Assembly (NCBI RefSeq): GCF_028687615.1
Contig: NZ_JAQTZU010000001.1
Coordinates: forward strand, 124,001-188,000
Direction: 5' to 3'
DNA: 64,000 nt
Source of the DNA: Methylovulum sp.
Lineage (GTDB): Bacteria; Pseudomonadota; Gammaproteobacteria; Methylococcales; Methylomonadaceae
The number at the start of each line of letters is the position of its first letter. Positions within the stretch are counted from its first letter, which is position 1. Shown piece by piece: positions 7,731 through 16,630 of the stretch. The notes below the pieces were generated by a model, which saw nothing but the letters and a program-made list of their open reading frames with translations, ran no database searches and had not been told where the DNA came from. Both the position numbers and the translations under genes were made by a program.

Positions 7731-8165
7731 TCATTGCGTAAGATTGTCTTGCATCACTTTAAGCAACGCCTCTAATTTCTCAATATCCTCAGCGGCTATT
7801 CCATTAACCATTTCCGCCACCAATTGCTGCTCTTTCACCATGAAACGGGTGACAATTTGCTGCACTTCCGCGCTGGGCTTGAGTAGGAAACTACGTTTAT
7901 CCAGCATATCCTGCGCTTTGCTCAATAGCCCTTGCTCGGCTAAAGAGTTGACCAAACGGGTGACTTGGGCTTTGTCCCTCGCCATTTTTTTGACCAGTAG
8001 ATTCTGGGGCATTTCACCTTCTTCCACCAGAATCCTAAGCACCAGAATTTGCATGGGGGATAACTTGGCCTCCGCCTCTTGAACCACGTCAAGCATTCGA
8101 CCACGAATTAAAAAGATAAGCCTGAACAGGAGTTCATGAAGTTGGAATGTCGGCGAAACTGGCAT
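7731..8165 (-). CDS. MarR-family winged-helix transcriptional regulator
   Basis: A 144-residue protein starting MPVSPTFQLHELL; the longer upstream reading (to 8477) runs through a carotenoid oxygenase fragment in antisense and is not coding. The winged-helix part includes LSPMQILVLRILVEEGEMPQN, the recognition-helix region KKMARDKAQVTRLVNSLAEQGLL (about 60-82) and the wing DMLDKRSFLLKPS, all typical of MarR repressors, which bind DNA as dimers and respond to small ligands. The gene is followed by an attC-like site and may be an integron-type cassette. No adjacent target gene can be named. Confidence 0.75.
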   Translation of the reverse strand: MPVSPTFQLHELLFRLIFLIRGRMLDVVQEAEAKLSPMQILVLRILVEEGEMPQNLLVKKMARDKAQVTRLVNSLAEQGLLSKAQDMLDKRSFLLKPSAEVQQIVTRFMVKEQQLVAEMVNGIAAEDIEKLEALLKVMQDNLTQ

Positions 8166-8217
8166 GTGTAAATTCCTGTCCTGTGCTTTCGGTTGGGCTT
8201 TATTATGAAAAATATAG

Positions 8218-8796
8218 TTGGTTGATGCTTTCTGGATTTGGCATTTTGTCAATGCGTTTGAGGACGGTGGGGATATTGTGGTGGATGCAATTCGGCACGA
8301 TGATTTTCGCGTGTTTGCCTCGCCAGTTGACTTGAACGCCAAGGTGAGTGGCGAACCTGCGTTGTGGCGGTTTCGCCTATCACCTAAACAGAGAGGGTTT
8401 TCCGGCGAACCGCTACGGCCATTCCCTTGCGAGTTTCCATCCGTACATCCGCGCCATGCGGGTGCGGAACATCGCACGGTCTGGCTGCAAACCTATACGA
8501 AAGCCGACGGTGGAGAAGGTGCGGGGGTTGGGCGTTTTGACATCCAAACAAGACAAACACAGTATTGGTATAACCCGGAAGGGCATTTAGGCTCAGAGCC
8601 TGTTTTTGTACCGGAACATGGGAATGCACCAGAAGGTTGGTTATTGCAATTATTGCAAGACCCAGAGGCAGAACGCAGTTACTTGGCGGTACTGGACTCA
8701 GAACGCCTTGACGCAGGGCCTATGGCAAAGGTTTGGTTTAATCAGGCAATCCCCATGACGTTTCATGGTGTTTTTGTGCCGGAAGCAAATAGATAA
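8218..8796 (+). pseudogene. 5'-truncated carotenoid oxygenase
   Basis: About 190 residues of the C-terminal part of a carotenoid cleavage oxygenase are preserved: FWIWHFVNAFEDG with an iron-binding His, HRTVWLQTYTKADG, GSEPVFVPEHG, PEGWLLQLL, YLAVLDSERLDAGP and the final PMTFHGVFVPEA with the last iron His. Intact enzymes are about 450-490 residues with four iron-binding His; the N-terminal 60% and two ligands are missing, and the homology starts abruptly where the marR segment ends. A stop at 8794-8796 ends the frame. It is most likely non-functional. Confidence 0.75.
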
Positions 8797-8799
8797 GCA

Positions 8800-8874
8800 G
8801 CCAAAAGCGATGGCTGAATTTTTATTTACCAATGCCGAAAAAACGATATTGGTATCAACAATAATCGACTTCAT
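8800..8874 (-). pseudogene. PIN-domain toxin fragment (N-terminus only)
   Basis: Minus-strand codons from ATG 8874 read MKSIIVDTNIVFSALVNKNSAIA, nearly the same as the start of the complete PIN gene at 9424-9849 (MNPIIVDTNIVFS...). The similarity stops after about 23 codons at the junction with the carotenoid oxygenase fragment. Only the first acidic residue (DTN) of the PIN active site remains, so no nuclease function is expected. Confidence 0.7.
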
Positions 8875-9059
8875 TGAATCTTGGCTAAAAAACGGGCTTG
8901 GTTTTGTTGCCACCAAGCCGTTTTTAACTCCTCGTCCAATGCCATCGCATCATCTGTGGCCATTTGGCTTTGGGACAGCAATTCTTTTATTCGCAAGATT
9001 TCGGGCGGGTGCAATAATTCGTCGGAATTTAAGTGTTCTTTGGAAAAAATTAAATTCAC
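8871..9059 (-). CDS. Antitoxin-like protein, shortened second copy
   Basis: A 62-residue reading frame (GTG start at 9059) closely matching residues 11-72 of the antitoxin at 9846-10064 (LNSDELLHPPEILRIKELLSQ..., ALDEELKTAWWQQNQARFLAKIQ). The N-terminal ten residues of the other copy are not preserved and the partner toxin is truncated, so this is probably a degenerate orphan copy. Its stop overlaps the start of the PIN fragment by four bases, as in the intact module. Confidence 0.5.
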   Translation of the reverse strand: MNLIFSKEHLNSDELLHPPEILRIKELLSQSQMATDDAMALDEELKTAWWQQNQARFLAKIQ

Positions 9060-9079
9060 CGTCTTTTCAATAGAGTATG

Positions 9080-9295
9080 TTACGCCGTCATTGCATATAA
9101 CGGTTTGGAAGGTTCCGGTACGGGGTCGCCGGATTTATTGCAAGCCGTAATCCATGCCGCCATTGCGTCGTGCAATTCGACAATTGCCTCTTGTTCCGTC
9201 CGACCCCAAGCGTTACAACTTGGCAAATCAGGAGTTACAGCAATATATCCTTCATCTTCATCGCTCCAAAAAATCTCAATGGGGTATTTATTCAT
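9080..9295 (-). CDS. HicB-family antitoxin-like protein
   Basis: A 71-residue protein with the partial RNase-H-like fold of HicB: a first strand IEIFWSDEDEGYIAVTPDLP, the conserved SCNAWGRTEQEAIVELHDAM and a short C-terminal tail without a recognisable DNA-binding domain. HicB proteins neutralise HicA ribonucleases. No HicA gene is adjacent; instead a 31-codon frame precedes it with a 4-base ATGA overlap. It may be an orphan antitoxin, or that small gene may be its partner. Confidence 0.7.
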   Translation of the reverse strand: MNKYPIEIFWSDEDEGYIAVTPDLPSCNAWGRTEQEAIVELHDAMAAWITACNKSGDPVPEPSKPLYAMTA

Positions 9296-9387
9296 GATTT
9301 TTCACCGTATTTGTTAAGCATTACCGCCAATTGTCTGGCCTGATACGGCAAAATAAAGCCGTTCCGGTTTTGGAAGTTTAACTGCAT
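9292..9387 (-). CDS. Unknown 31-residue ORF coupled to hicB-like gene
   Basis: The frame MQLNFQNRNGFILPYQARQL... runs from ATG 9387 to TGA 9294-9292, and its stop overlaps the start of the HicB-like gene (ATGA), which suggests translational coupling. It does not show the dsRNA-binding-like fold or the GSH motif of HicA. It could be a fragment of a longer lost gene or a genuine small protein; no family is recognised. Confidence 0.3.
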   Translation of the reverse strand: MQLNFQNRNGFILPYQARQLAVMLNKYGEKS

Positions 9388-9423
9388 CGGCTCACCCTTA
9401 CGCTTAAAAACACTATGCAATTT

Positions 9424-9849
9424 TCACGTCTTATGAAGGGCATTACTTTTAAAAAAAGAGCTAAAACCCTTTTTTTCAAGGCCTAGCCGCAATTTATTAT
9501 CGCCTGTCCAAAGCAAGCCATTCATCTCAATGGTTAAAGCTACAAAAAGCATGTCTTTCGGATCAATGTCTTTTACCAACAACCAAGCCTTTTGTAGTGC
9601 ATCGGTTGAAATGGCGTTTTCATCATAGAAATCAATATGCCGGATAAGCTCGTACAGGATTTCCAATATTTCATCCGGCGTGTGCTTACTGATTTTGCAG
9701 ATTTTTTCCTTGTGCTTAAACAATTCCACAAAGCCGAATTTGGGCATCAGCAATGTCTGTTGTGACTCCAGCAAAAACGAAGCGATGGCTGAATTTTTAT
9801 TTACTAATGCCGAAAATACGATATTGGTATCAACAATGATCGGATTCAT
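9424..9849 (-). CDS. PIN-domain ribonuclease toxin (VapC-like)
   Basis: A 141-residue PIN-domain protein. The start is taken at MNPIIVDTN (9849), whose ATG overlaps the antitoxin stop by 4 bases; a longer frame to 9891 would overlap the antitoxin further. Acidic active-site residues are visible: Asp of VDTN near 6, Glu of FVELFKHK near 41, Asp of KDIDPKDMLFVAL near 97-100 and Asp of LLWTGDNKL near 118. PIN toxins cut tRNA or other RNA when released from the antitoxin. The gene follows its antitoxin in the same operon. Confidence 0.75.
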   Translation of the reverse strand: MNPIIVDTNIVFSALVNKNSAIASFLLESQQTLLMPKFGFVELFKHKEKICKISKHTPDEILEILYELIRHIDFYDENAISTDALQKAWLLVKDIDPKDMLFVALTIEMNGLLWTGDNKLRLGLEKKGFSSFFKSNALHKT

Positions 9850-10064
9850 TGAATCTTGGCTAAAAAACGGGCTTGGTTTTGTTGCCACCAAGCCGTTTTT
9901 AACTCCTCGTCCAATGCCATCGCATCGTCTTCGGTCATTTGGCTTTGCGACAGCAATTCTTTAATCCGCAAAATTTCCAGCAGACGCAAGAGTTCTTGGG
10001 AATTTAAGTATTCTTTTGAGAAAGTTAAATTGACTGTTGTTTCAGTGGCTTGGTAGTTCAGCAT
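9846..10064 (-). CDS. Antitoxin of the PIN toxin
   Basis: A 72-residue mostly helical protein (LRLLEILRIKELLSQSQMTEDDAMALDEELKTAWWQQNQARF) directly upstream of and overlapping the PIN gene by ATGA. It has no clear AbrB or ribbon-helix-helix signature, so the assignment rests on its position and on the co-duplication with a PIN fragment at 8800-9059. It would act by binding the toxin and probably the shared promoter. Confidence 0.6.
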   Translation of the reverse strand: MLNYQATETTVNLTFSKEYLNSQELLRLLEILRIKELLSQSQMTEDDAMALDEELKTAWWQQNQARFLAKIQ

Positions 10065-10176
10065 ATTTGTTCCTACTTAAAGGTGTGAGTACGTATTGTG
10101 TACCCTACTACGAGTCTCTTTTTTAGTCATTTTTCGTTTTTTCTACAAAAATCGATATTTTCTTTGATTGACCAGT

Positions 10177-10252
10177 AATAGGATGAGTCGAGGTACGAGG
10201 CGCATCGGTCGCGAACGATGCGCTTCACTTTGTTCAGCGCATCCTATAGCCC
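10177..10252. repeat. Palindromic intergenic element
   Basis: TAGGATGAG near 10181 and the inverted GCGCATCCTATAG near 10240 enclose GGCGCATCGGTCGCGAACGATGCGC, itself nearly palindromic. It belongs to the same style of small palindromes as the GTAGGATGGGCTG family elsewhere in the window. It sits between the TA operon and the AT-rich orphan gene. Confidence 0.5.
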
Positions 10253-10264
10253 CTCTCTATCGAG

Positions 10265-11050
10265 CTAGTCCATCGGAAAATTAAATTCAGCGGAACTAAG
10301 CAATGAATTAATCTTATCCGATTCGATTTTTACGCAAAAAGGCTTTATGTCCTCAATCTTTATTTTGATTGGTTTTTTGTCTCTTGTTTTTTGATAAAAA
10401 CAAATCCTAAATTCTTTTTGGTAGCTAAATCTTTTGTGCTTTTTAAACGGAACGTCTTGTTCTTCTATCCGACCACTAAAAAGCTCATCATCATAATAGT
10501 CAACTAATCTCCCAACACAACTATATCCTTGGTCTTGAAAAGCTTGTTGTGATTGACGTATTTTATTTAGAAAATTGGACGCAAGCATAATGACGGCGAA
10601 TTTACCAAACTTAAAACACTGCTCATCGATTTTAAATTGCTCTTTAAATTTAATAACCTCTTCTTCTGTATATATAATTTCACCATTTATGGTTTTGAAG
10701 GGTGTTACACTGATCGCATACATACAAAATACATGTAAAAAATCACTATCATTCCTAGACATAGATACAGGTTCAATCAAATCTTCTCCAGCTATGTCCA
10801 AATGCGGATTTGCTGGAAATGACATTGAAATAAAATCCTTAGGTTGACACCATATTTCAACCGCTTCATGCCTATCTGCACGACCATCATCACAATTTTT
10901 CTCAACTTTCTTAAAATAAGCCAAGCTATTTAAATACAATTCTCCAGAAATAAATTGATCTGCGTAGCATTCCTTTTCAAAAAATTTAACAAAGTATACA
11001 GGCACAAGCTTGAGTATATTTTCAGCATCAGTAATTAAATTTTTAGACAT
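10265..11050 (-). CDS. Unknown AT-rich 261-residue protein
   Basis: No family is recognised. The protein begins MSKNLITDAENILKLVPVYF and contains a segment CYADQFISGELYLNSLAYFKK (the run is split here by its central Gly-Glu) that looks like a conserved loop of short accessory-genome proteins, several Lys/Glu-rich helices and no signal peptide or membrane span. Its base composition is clearly richer in A+T than its neighbours (ilvD is GC-balanced), and it lies at the border of an accessory zone with toxin-antitoxin genes, so recent transfer is likely. A role in defence or mobile-element biology is possible but not shown. Confidence 0.6.
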   Translation of the reverse strand: MSKNLITDAENILKLVPVYFVKFFEKECYADQFISGELYLNSLAYFKKVEKNCDDGRADRHEAVEIWCQPKDFISMSFPANPHLDIAGEDLIEPVSMSRNDSDFLHVFCMYAISVTPFKTINGEIIYTEEEVIKFKEQFKIDEQCFKFGKFAVIMLASNFLNKIRQSQQAFQDQGYSCVGRLVDYYDDELFSGRIEEQDVPFKKHKRFSYQKEFRICFYQKTRDKKPIKIKIEDIKPFCVKIESDKINSLLSSAEFNFPMD

Positions 11051-11127
11051 AATTTTATTTTAAATGCGTAGGAAGATTTAATATTTATGCTGGGTTACGC
11101 TGTCGCTAATCCAGCATAAATTAATCA

Positions 11128-12840
11128 TTAATCCAAATTATCCGTAACCGCCCCCAAAGAAGCCGAACTCACCAACTTGGCATATTTCGCCAACACGCCA
11201 CGGGTATATTTCGGCGCGGGCTGTTGCCAACGCTCCATACGCCGCGCCATTTCATGCTCGTTGATATGCAAGGTCAAGGCGTTGTTTTCGGCGTCAATGG
11301 CAATGGTGTCGCCGTTTTCGACGAGGGCCAAGGGGCCGCCGACGTAGGCTTCGGGGGTGATGTGGCCTACCACGAAACCGTGGGTGCCGCCGGAGAAACG
11401 CCCGTCGGTGATCAGCGCGACTTCTTTACCTAAGCCTTTGCCCATGATGGCGGAGGTGGGGGAGAGCATTTCGCGCATTCCGGGGCCGCCTTTGGGGCCT
11501 TCGTAGCGTATGACGATGACATCGCCTTTGACGATGTCGCCGTGCAGTATGCTGTGCAAGGCTTGTTCTTCCGTATCAAATACTTTCGCCGTGCCTATAA
11601 AACGCAGGCCTTCCTTACCGGTGATTTTCGCCACCGCACCGCCTGGCGCGAGGTTGCCGTATAACACAACTAAATGGCTGTCTTTTTTGATCGGGCGGGT
11701 TAGGTCATGGATCATGTCTTGACCGTCTGGATACGGGGCGACATCGGCGAGGTTTTCCGCCAGCGTTAAGCCGGTGACGGTCAAGCAATCGCCGTGCAAC
11801 AAACCTGCGTCCAACAACACTTTCATCAATGGCTGGATGCCGCCAATTTCGACCAGTTCCGCCATTTGGTATTTACCACTCGGCTTCAAATCGGCCAGCA
11901 TGGGCACTCGTTTGCCGATGCGGGTGAAATCGTCCAAGCTTAAATCGATTTTCGCGGCGTTCGCCATTGCCAATAAGTGCAGCACGGCGTTGGTGGAACC
12001 GCCCAGCGCGATGACCACGGTGATGGCGTTTTCAAAGGCTTCCTTGGTCATGATGTCGCTAGGTTTGATGCCTTTTTCGATCAGGTTCATGACCGCCGCG
12101 CCCGCGCGTTCGCAGTCCAGACGTTTGTCGTTGGAAATCGCGGCTTGCGCTGAGCTGTTCGGCAAGCTCATGCCTAATGCTTCAATCGCCGAGGCCATCG
12201 TGTTGGCGGTGTACATGCCGCCGCACGAACCTGCGCCAGGGATGGCTTTGGCTTCAATTTCCGCCAGTTCGGCATCGTCGATTTTATTGTTGGCGCGGGC
12301 GCCGACCGCTTCAAAGACTGACACGACATCGAGCTTTTTATCTTTGTGGCAACCCGGCATAATCGTGCCGCCGTAGACGAAAATCGCCGGACGGTTAAGG
12401 CGCGAGAGGGCGATCATGCAACCGGGCATGTTTTTGTCGCAACCGCCGATGGCGACCACGCCGTCAAAACCTTGGCAACCCACTACGGTTTCAATCGAAT
12501 CAGCGATGACTTCGCGTGACACCAGCGAGTATTTCATGCCTTCCGTACCCATCGAGATGCCGTCGGAAATGGTGATGGTGTTGAACACCACGGCTTTGCC
12601 ATCGGCGTTGTTTACGCCAATCGCCGCATCATCGGCTAGTTTGTTGATGTGCATATTGCAGGGCGTGACCATGCTCCAGGTTGACGCGATGCCGATTTGC
12701 GGTTTCTTGAAATCTTCGTTGGAAAAACCGACCGCGTGGAGCATGGCGCGGCTGGGTGCGCGTTCCATGCCGTCTACGACTTGGGATGAAAATGAACGGC
12801 TGCTTGGTTTTGAATTAGGGGTATCGCCTGAATTGGTCAT
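11128..12840 (-). CDS. ilvD: Dihydroxy-acid dehydratase
   Basis: A 570-residue IlvD/Edd-family enzyme that dehydrates 2,3-dihydroxy-isovalerate and -methylvalerate to 2-oxo acids in valine and isoleucine synthesis. Fe-S cluster cysteines are visible in [10 protein letters not shown] (two, near 130) and [15 protein letters not shown] (near 203); the C-terminal swivelling domain holds [17 protein letters not shown] and [19 protein letters not shown]. Length and motifs fit the shorter [2Fe-2S]-type dehydratases. It stands alone, transcribed opposite to the region on its right side by about 270 bases. Confidence 0.95.
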   Translation of the reverse strand: MTNSGDTPNSKPSSRSFSSQVVDGMERAPSRAMLHAVGFSNEDFKKPQIGIASTWSMVTPCNMHINKLADDAAIGVNNADGKAVVFNTITISDGISMGTEGMKYSLVSREVIADSIETVVGCQGFDGVVAIGGCDKNMPGCMIALSRLNRPAIFVYGGTIMPGCHKDKKLDVVSVFEAVGARANNKIDDAELAEIEAKAIPGAGSCGGMYTANTMASAIEALGMSLPNSSAQAAISNDKRLDCERAGAAVMNLIEKGIKPSDIMTKEAFENAITVVIALGGSTNAVLHLLAMANAAKIDLSLDDFTRIGKRVPMLADLKPSGKYQMAELVEIGGIQPLMKVLLDAGLLHGDCLTVTGLTLAENLADVAPYPDGQDMIHDLTRPIKKDSHLVVLYGNLAPGGAVAKITGKEGLRFIGTAKVFDTEEQALHSILHGDIVKGDVIVIRYEGPKGGPGMREMLSPTSAIMGKGLGKEVALITDGRFSGGTHGFVVGHITPEAYVGGPLALVENGDTIAIDAENNALTLHINEHEMARRMERWQQPAPKYTRGVLAKYAKLVSSASLGAVTDNLD

Positions 12841-13108
12841 GTAAGGATTCCTTTTGATTTTCGAGTAAGTGGAATAAGGGTTGTTATGAGGTGTTTTTAG
12901 CGGGAGGGATTTATCAAAGACCAGCCTTCAATTCGGCCTGTCCTCAAACGTATAGGGATTACGAAAATCCAGAATGATAGATGTGCCCACAAATACCGTT
13001 CATGGTTGTCGGGATTATGGCAATCCATGCCGGCATAAGGATGTCGTAACTTGTGTGGGTATTTGTATTTGCAGCGGGTAAACAGCAATAAAGCCATAGC
13101 CGCTATAC
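12841..13108. other. Intergenic region, no feature recognised
   Basis: The 268 bases between ilvD and the SH3-domain gene show only weak inverted repeats around 12965-13065 (GTGGGTATTTGT and ACAAATACC). A 75-codon minus frame here has no family features and is not called. Confidence 0.4.
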
Positions 13109-13777
13109 TCAGTACATATCCCAACTGCTTTTGCGCCGCCAGCCCAATTTAGGCAGGATAAAACCTAAAATCACGCTAAAAAAGACCAGGATGCCGCCAT
13201 ATAAAAACCAATCCTGGTCACTGGTGTTTTTAAGTCCGGCATTTTCCCGCTCAAGCTGCTCTTGTTTACGTTCTGCATTGACAACACGTTCTTGCAATTC
13301 GTCACGTTCATTTTTTAACTGCACCACACCTGCCGCCGCTTGCTTCAATTCATTGAGTTCCAGGCTCAGTTTGTCCCGCTCCATCGCCAAGGATTTTTCC
13401 AGCGACGTGCCGGGTGTGATGGAATCCTTGACCATTTTTAGCTCGGCTTTTAAAGACAGATTTTCCGACTGCAAGGCTTTGAGGGTTTTATTGTTGGTCT
13501 CTATTTGCTCCCGCGCGGGCGGCTCTTTCATGGTCTGGCGGGTTTGGATAAAACCTTCGACACCGTCGCTAGTACGCACAGGCGTGAAACCGGATTTGGT
13601 TTTTTCACCGACGACGGTCAACTCAGTGCCGGTGGGGATGAGTTTGACGACTTTCGCTTCATTATCAGGCGCACTTCTGATAGATAAATTAAGATTATCG
13701 GTGACATAGACTGTTTCCGCCCGTGCCGCGCCGACAGCAAGCATGAGCATAACTAGCGAGGATATTAATTTTTTCAC
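13109..13777 (-). CDS. SH3b-domain membrane protein with coiled coil (TIGR04211/YgiM type)
   Basis: A 222-residue envelope protein: signal peptide (1-20), a bacterial SH3 domain (about 22-85: YVTDNLNLSIRSAPDNEAKVVKLIPTG split by several Gly), a long coiled coil (about 95-185, rich in Glu, Lys and Leu) and one C-terminal membrane span (WFLYGGILVFFSVILGFI) with a basic tail. The order matches the YgiM/TIGR04211 family, of unclear function at the inner membrane facing the periplasm. It is followed by argF, 41 bases away in antisense order, and may share transcription with it. Confidence 0.85.
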   Translation of the reverse strand: MKKLISSLVMLMLAVGAARAETVYVTDNLNLSIRSAPDNEAKVVKLIPTGTELTVVGEKTKSGFTPVRTSDGVEGFIQTRQTMKEPPAREQIETNNKTLKALQSENLSLKAELKMVKDSITPGTSLEKSLAMERDKLSLELNELKQAAAGVVQLKNERDELQERVVNAERKQEQLERENAGLKNTSDQDWFLYGGILVFFSVILGFILPKLGWRRKSSWDMY

Positions 13778-13818
13778 AAGATTCCCTGCTTTAGCCGTTT
13801 AATGGGGCGATTTTAACG

Positions 13819-14721
13819 TTATTTCTGGCAGAGCAGAAATTCCAGTAAGGCTTTTTGGGCATGAAGGCGGTTTTCAGCTTCTTGGAAAACGACGCTTTGC
13901 ACACCGTCAATGACTTCAGCGCTGACTTCTTCTCCGCGATGGGCTGGCAAGCAGTGCATGAACAAGGCATCAGGATGCGCCGCCGACATGACCTTGGTGT
14001 CAACCTGATAATCCTTAAAGGCGCAAACGCGTTGCCTTTGCTCTTCTTCCTGACCCATACTGGCCCACACATCAGTGACGACCAAATCGGCATTTTGTGC
14101 CGCCGCAACCGTTTGGGTGAAAAATTTCACCCGTTCGCCTACCGTGGCAACGATTTCCGGCGATGGTTCGTATCCATTCGGGCAAGCGATGTGCAAGGTA
14201 AAATCCAGCATCATCGCGGCGTGGATATAAGAATGGCACATGTTGTTGCCGTCACCTATCCAGGCTACCGTTTTGCCTTGAATATCGCCACGCAATTCAA
14301 AAAAAGTCTGCATGTCGGCGAGCAACTGGCAAGGATGCTGTTGATCGGTCAAACCATTAATGACGGGTACGCTGGAATGCTCGGCAAACGTGGTGACGGT
14401 TTCATGCTTGTCGGTCCGTAACATGATGCAATCAACCATGCTGGAAATGACTTTGGCACTGTCGCGTAGCGGTTCGCCTCGCCCCAACTGGGTGTCACGC
14501 GGTGACAAAAACAACGCGCTGCCGCCAAAATGCGCCATGCCAGTTTCAAAGGAAATACGGGTGCGGGTCGATGATTTTTCAAAAATCATCGCCATGACGC
14601 GGCCTTTTAACGGTTGGTAATCCACATCGCGGTGGTTTTTCAGTTCGATGGCACGATGGAGCAATGCGCGGAGTTCATCACTGGAAACATCGAGCAGGCT
14701 GGTAAAATGTCTAGGATTCAT
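13819..14721 (-). CDS. argF: Ornithine carbamoyltransferase
   Basis: A 300-residue enzyme joining ornithine and carbamoyl phosphate to citrulline in arginine synthesis. Carbamoyl-phosphate motifs [10 protein letters not shown] (near 50) and HPCQLLAD (near 130) and the ornithine-site [11 protein letters not shown] (near 264) are complete. It lies 8 bases downstream of argD on the same strand, so argD-argF form an operon. The ATG at 14721 gives the expected N-terminus ([11 protein letters not shown]). Confidence 0.95.
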   Translation of the reverse strand: MNPRHFTSLLDVSSDELRALLHRAIELKNHRDVDYQPLKGRVMAMIFEKSSTRTRISFETGMAHFGGSALFLSPRDTQLGRGEPLRDSAKVISSMVDCIMLRTDKHETVTTFAEHSSVPVINGLTDQQHPCQLLADMQTFFELRGDIQGKTVAWIGDGNNMCHSYIHAAMMLDFTLHIACPNGYEPSPEIVATVGERVKFFTQTVAAAQNADLVVTDVWASMGQEEEQRQRVCAFKDYQVDTKVMSAAHPDALFMHCLPAHRGEEVSAEVIDGVQSVVFQEAENRLHAQKALLEFLLCQK

Positions 14722-14729
14722 AGCTCTTC

Positions 14730-15908
14730 CTACAACGTGGCGGTAAACGCTAAAATTAAAGAGGATAAGGTGCCGACAAGCAACTGGATTTGTGGCTCGT
14801 CCATAACTAACGGCGGCAACAGGCGGATGTTTTTTTCATAGGTGACGTTAATCAACAGACCCGCATCCAAGGCTTGCCCGACCAATCCGGTGCAAGCTGT
14901 GTCGAGTTCGATACCGATCATCATGCCTTTGTGGCGGATGTCCACGATATGCGGATTGCCTTGCAATTGCCCGCTGAATCCCGCCCAAATCGCCGCACCT
15001 TTGCTGGTCGCCGCCGCCATTAAATCATCGGCATCCAGGGTTGCCAACACCGCCAGGGCCGCACTACACGCCAAGGGATTGCCGCCGAAGGTCGAGCCAT
15101 GTGCGCCTGCCGTCAACACCTCGGCGGCCTTGCCCCGCGCCAGGCACGCGCCTATCGGTACGCCATTGCCCAAGGCTTTGGCGACGGTGCAGACATCAGG
15201 CAAGATACCGTTGTGCTGGTAAGCCAAGAACTTTCCCGTCCGGCCTATTCCGGTTTGGATTTCATCGAGCATCAACAATAATTGGTGTTGGTCACACAAA
15301 CCGCGCAATTGATTGAGATAATCCGCCGCCGGAATATTCACCCCGCCTTCGCCTTGAATCGGCTCGACCAACACCGCAACGACATTGCGGTTCCCGCTGA
15401 TGGCTTGTTCCACCGCGCCAATATCGTTGTACGGCACGCGGATAAAACCTTCGACCAGCGGCCCGAAACCTTGCTGGACTTTGGGGTTGCCCGTCGCACT
15501 GAGTGTCGCCAGCGTCCGCCCGTGGAAACTTTTTTCCATGACAATGATGGCAGGTTTTTCAATGCCTAAACCATGACCATATTTCCGCGCTAACTTAATC
15601 GCCGCTTCGTTCGCTTCCGCGCCGGAATTGCTGAAAAAAACATTGTCCATGCCGCTTTTTTCAATCAGGCGGTTAGCTAATTGTTCCTGCAAAGCTATCC
15701 GGTAAATATTGGAGGTATGGACCAGTTTGCGGCTTTGTCCGCACAGGGCTTCATGTACTGCCGGATGCGCGTGGCCTAGATTGCACACGGCGATACCGGA
15801 CAGCGCGTCCAAATAGCGTTTGCCCTGGTCATCCCAGAGCCACGCACCCTCACCGCGCTCAAAAGTGACAGCTAAACGTCCGTACGTTGGCATAATGTGA
15901 CTGGTCAT
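14730..15908 (-). CDS. argD: Acetylornithine aminotransferase
   Basis: A 392-residue class III PLP aminotransferase. Visible are GLGHAHP-like [13 protein letters not shown] (near 42), [23 protein letters not shown] near 130, the PLP-binding [11 protein letters not shown] (near 215) and the Schiff-base Lys in [15 protein letters not shown] (near 245). It transfers an amino group to N-acetylglutamate semialdehyde and in many bacteria also serves lysine synthesis. It is the promoter-proximal gene of the argD-argF pair. Confidence 0.93.
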   Translation of the reverse strand: MTSHIMPTYGRLAVTFERGEGAWLWDDQGKRYLDALSGIAVCNLGHAHPAVHEALCGQSRKLVHTSNIYRIALQEQLANRLIEKSGMDNVFFSNSGAEANEAAIKLARKYGHGLGIEKPAIIVMEKSFHGRTLATLSATGNPKVQQGFGPLVEGFIRVPYNDIGAVEQAISGNRNVVAVLVEPIQGEGGVNIPAADYLNQLRGLCDQHQLLLMLDEIQTGIGRTGKFLAYQHNGILPDVCTVAKALGNGVPIGACLARGKAAEVLTAGAHGSTFGGNPLACSAALAVLATLDADDLMAAATSKGAAIWAGFSGQLQGNPHIVDIRHKGMMIGIELDTACTGLVGQALDAGLLINVTYEKNIRLLPPLVMDEPQIQLLVGTLSSLILAFTATL

Positions 15909-16079
15909 AAGGTCTGCCTATCAACAAAACAATGGGTTGTGCCACCCGATAAAAAAACGCTCGATTATAAGTTTCAATTTCACCTTAGGCAAGTCCATGA
16001 TTTTAATATTTGCTTTTTTAACTGCTTTAAAATTGATAAAATCGCCAGGAATTAATTTAACAAACGAGTGAAGATGATT

Positions 16080-16403
16080 ATGAACGTATTAGAAAGAATT
16101 AAAGACCAAATCGACAATAATCCTGTTGTGTTGTACATGAAAGGGACGCCGGACTTCCCGCAATGCGGGTTTTCCGGGCAAACCGTGCAAATTCTGGATT
16201 TGTGCCAAGCCCAATATATGTTCGTCAATATTTTTGAAGACACTGAATTGCGTGAAGCACTGAAAGAATATTCCAACTGGCCGACTTACCCCCAACTTTA
16301 TGTCAACGGTGAGTTGGTCGGGGGCTGTGATATTGTTGTGGATTTGTACAAAAAAGGCGAACTATTGCCTATGCTGTCCGCTGTGGGTAGTATTGCCCAG
16401 TAA
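16080..16403 (+). CDS. grxD: Monothiol glutaredoxin Grx4
   Basis: A 107-residue CGFS-type monothiol glutaredoxin that transfers [2Fe-2S] clusters, often with BolA. The motif PQCGFSG places the active Cys at position 29, and the TYPQLYVNGELVGGCDIV segment binds glutathione. GTG 16068 and ATG 16074 are possible earlier starts in the same frame; ATG 16080 aligns best with E. coli GrxD and has a GAAG-rich leader. Confidence 0.92.
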   Translation: MNVLERIKDQIDNNPVVLYMKGTPDFPQCGFSGQTVQILDLCQAQYMFVNIFEDTELREALKEYSNWPTYPQLYVNGELVGGCDIVVDLYKKGELLPMLSAVGSIAQ

Positions 16404-16630
16404 CAAAAAAGTCCCACGCCAAAAGCTTGGCCAGACCACGCCACTTAATTGTTTGGGCAAGCTTTTCGGACAACCTAAGGTTTTTGGCTAGCAGGAAACA
16501 AGGGGCGAATTGCCGCTTAACTTGTCATGAGCGATTGCTTAATGAATAGGTTATAATGTCGCCCTATTCAAGGGCTTCATAGTTATCACTATGAAAAACA
16601 ACCAAAACTTTAGACCTATAACACTCAATA

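Larger units (their letters stand above)
8795..10040. repeat. Direct duplication of a toxin-antitoxin segment
   Basis: Bases about 8810-9060 and 9780-10030 are direct repeats of roughly 245 bp with high identity, covering the 3' part of the antitoxin gene and the 5' end of the PIN gene. The left copy is joined to the carotenoid oxygenase fragment, the right one is an intact operon. The hicB-like gene lies between the two copies. Confidence 0.75.

Noticed and set aside
7621-8082. 153-codon plus frame over marR and the attC-like site
   Set aside because: Antisense to the well-supported MarR gene; Ser/Leu-rich composition of a shadow frame.
8166-8477. N-terminal extension of the marR frame
   Set aside because: It is antisense to the carotenoid oxygenase fragment; the MarR similarity begins at MPVSPTF (8165).
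12897-13124. 75-codon minus frame between ilvD and the SH3-domain gene
   Set aside because: No family motif, no ribosome site, overlap with the end of the neighbouring gene.
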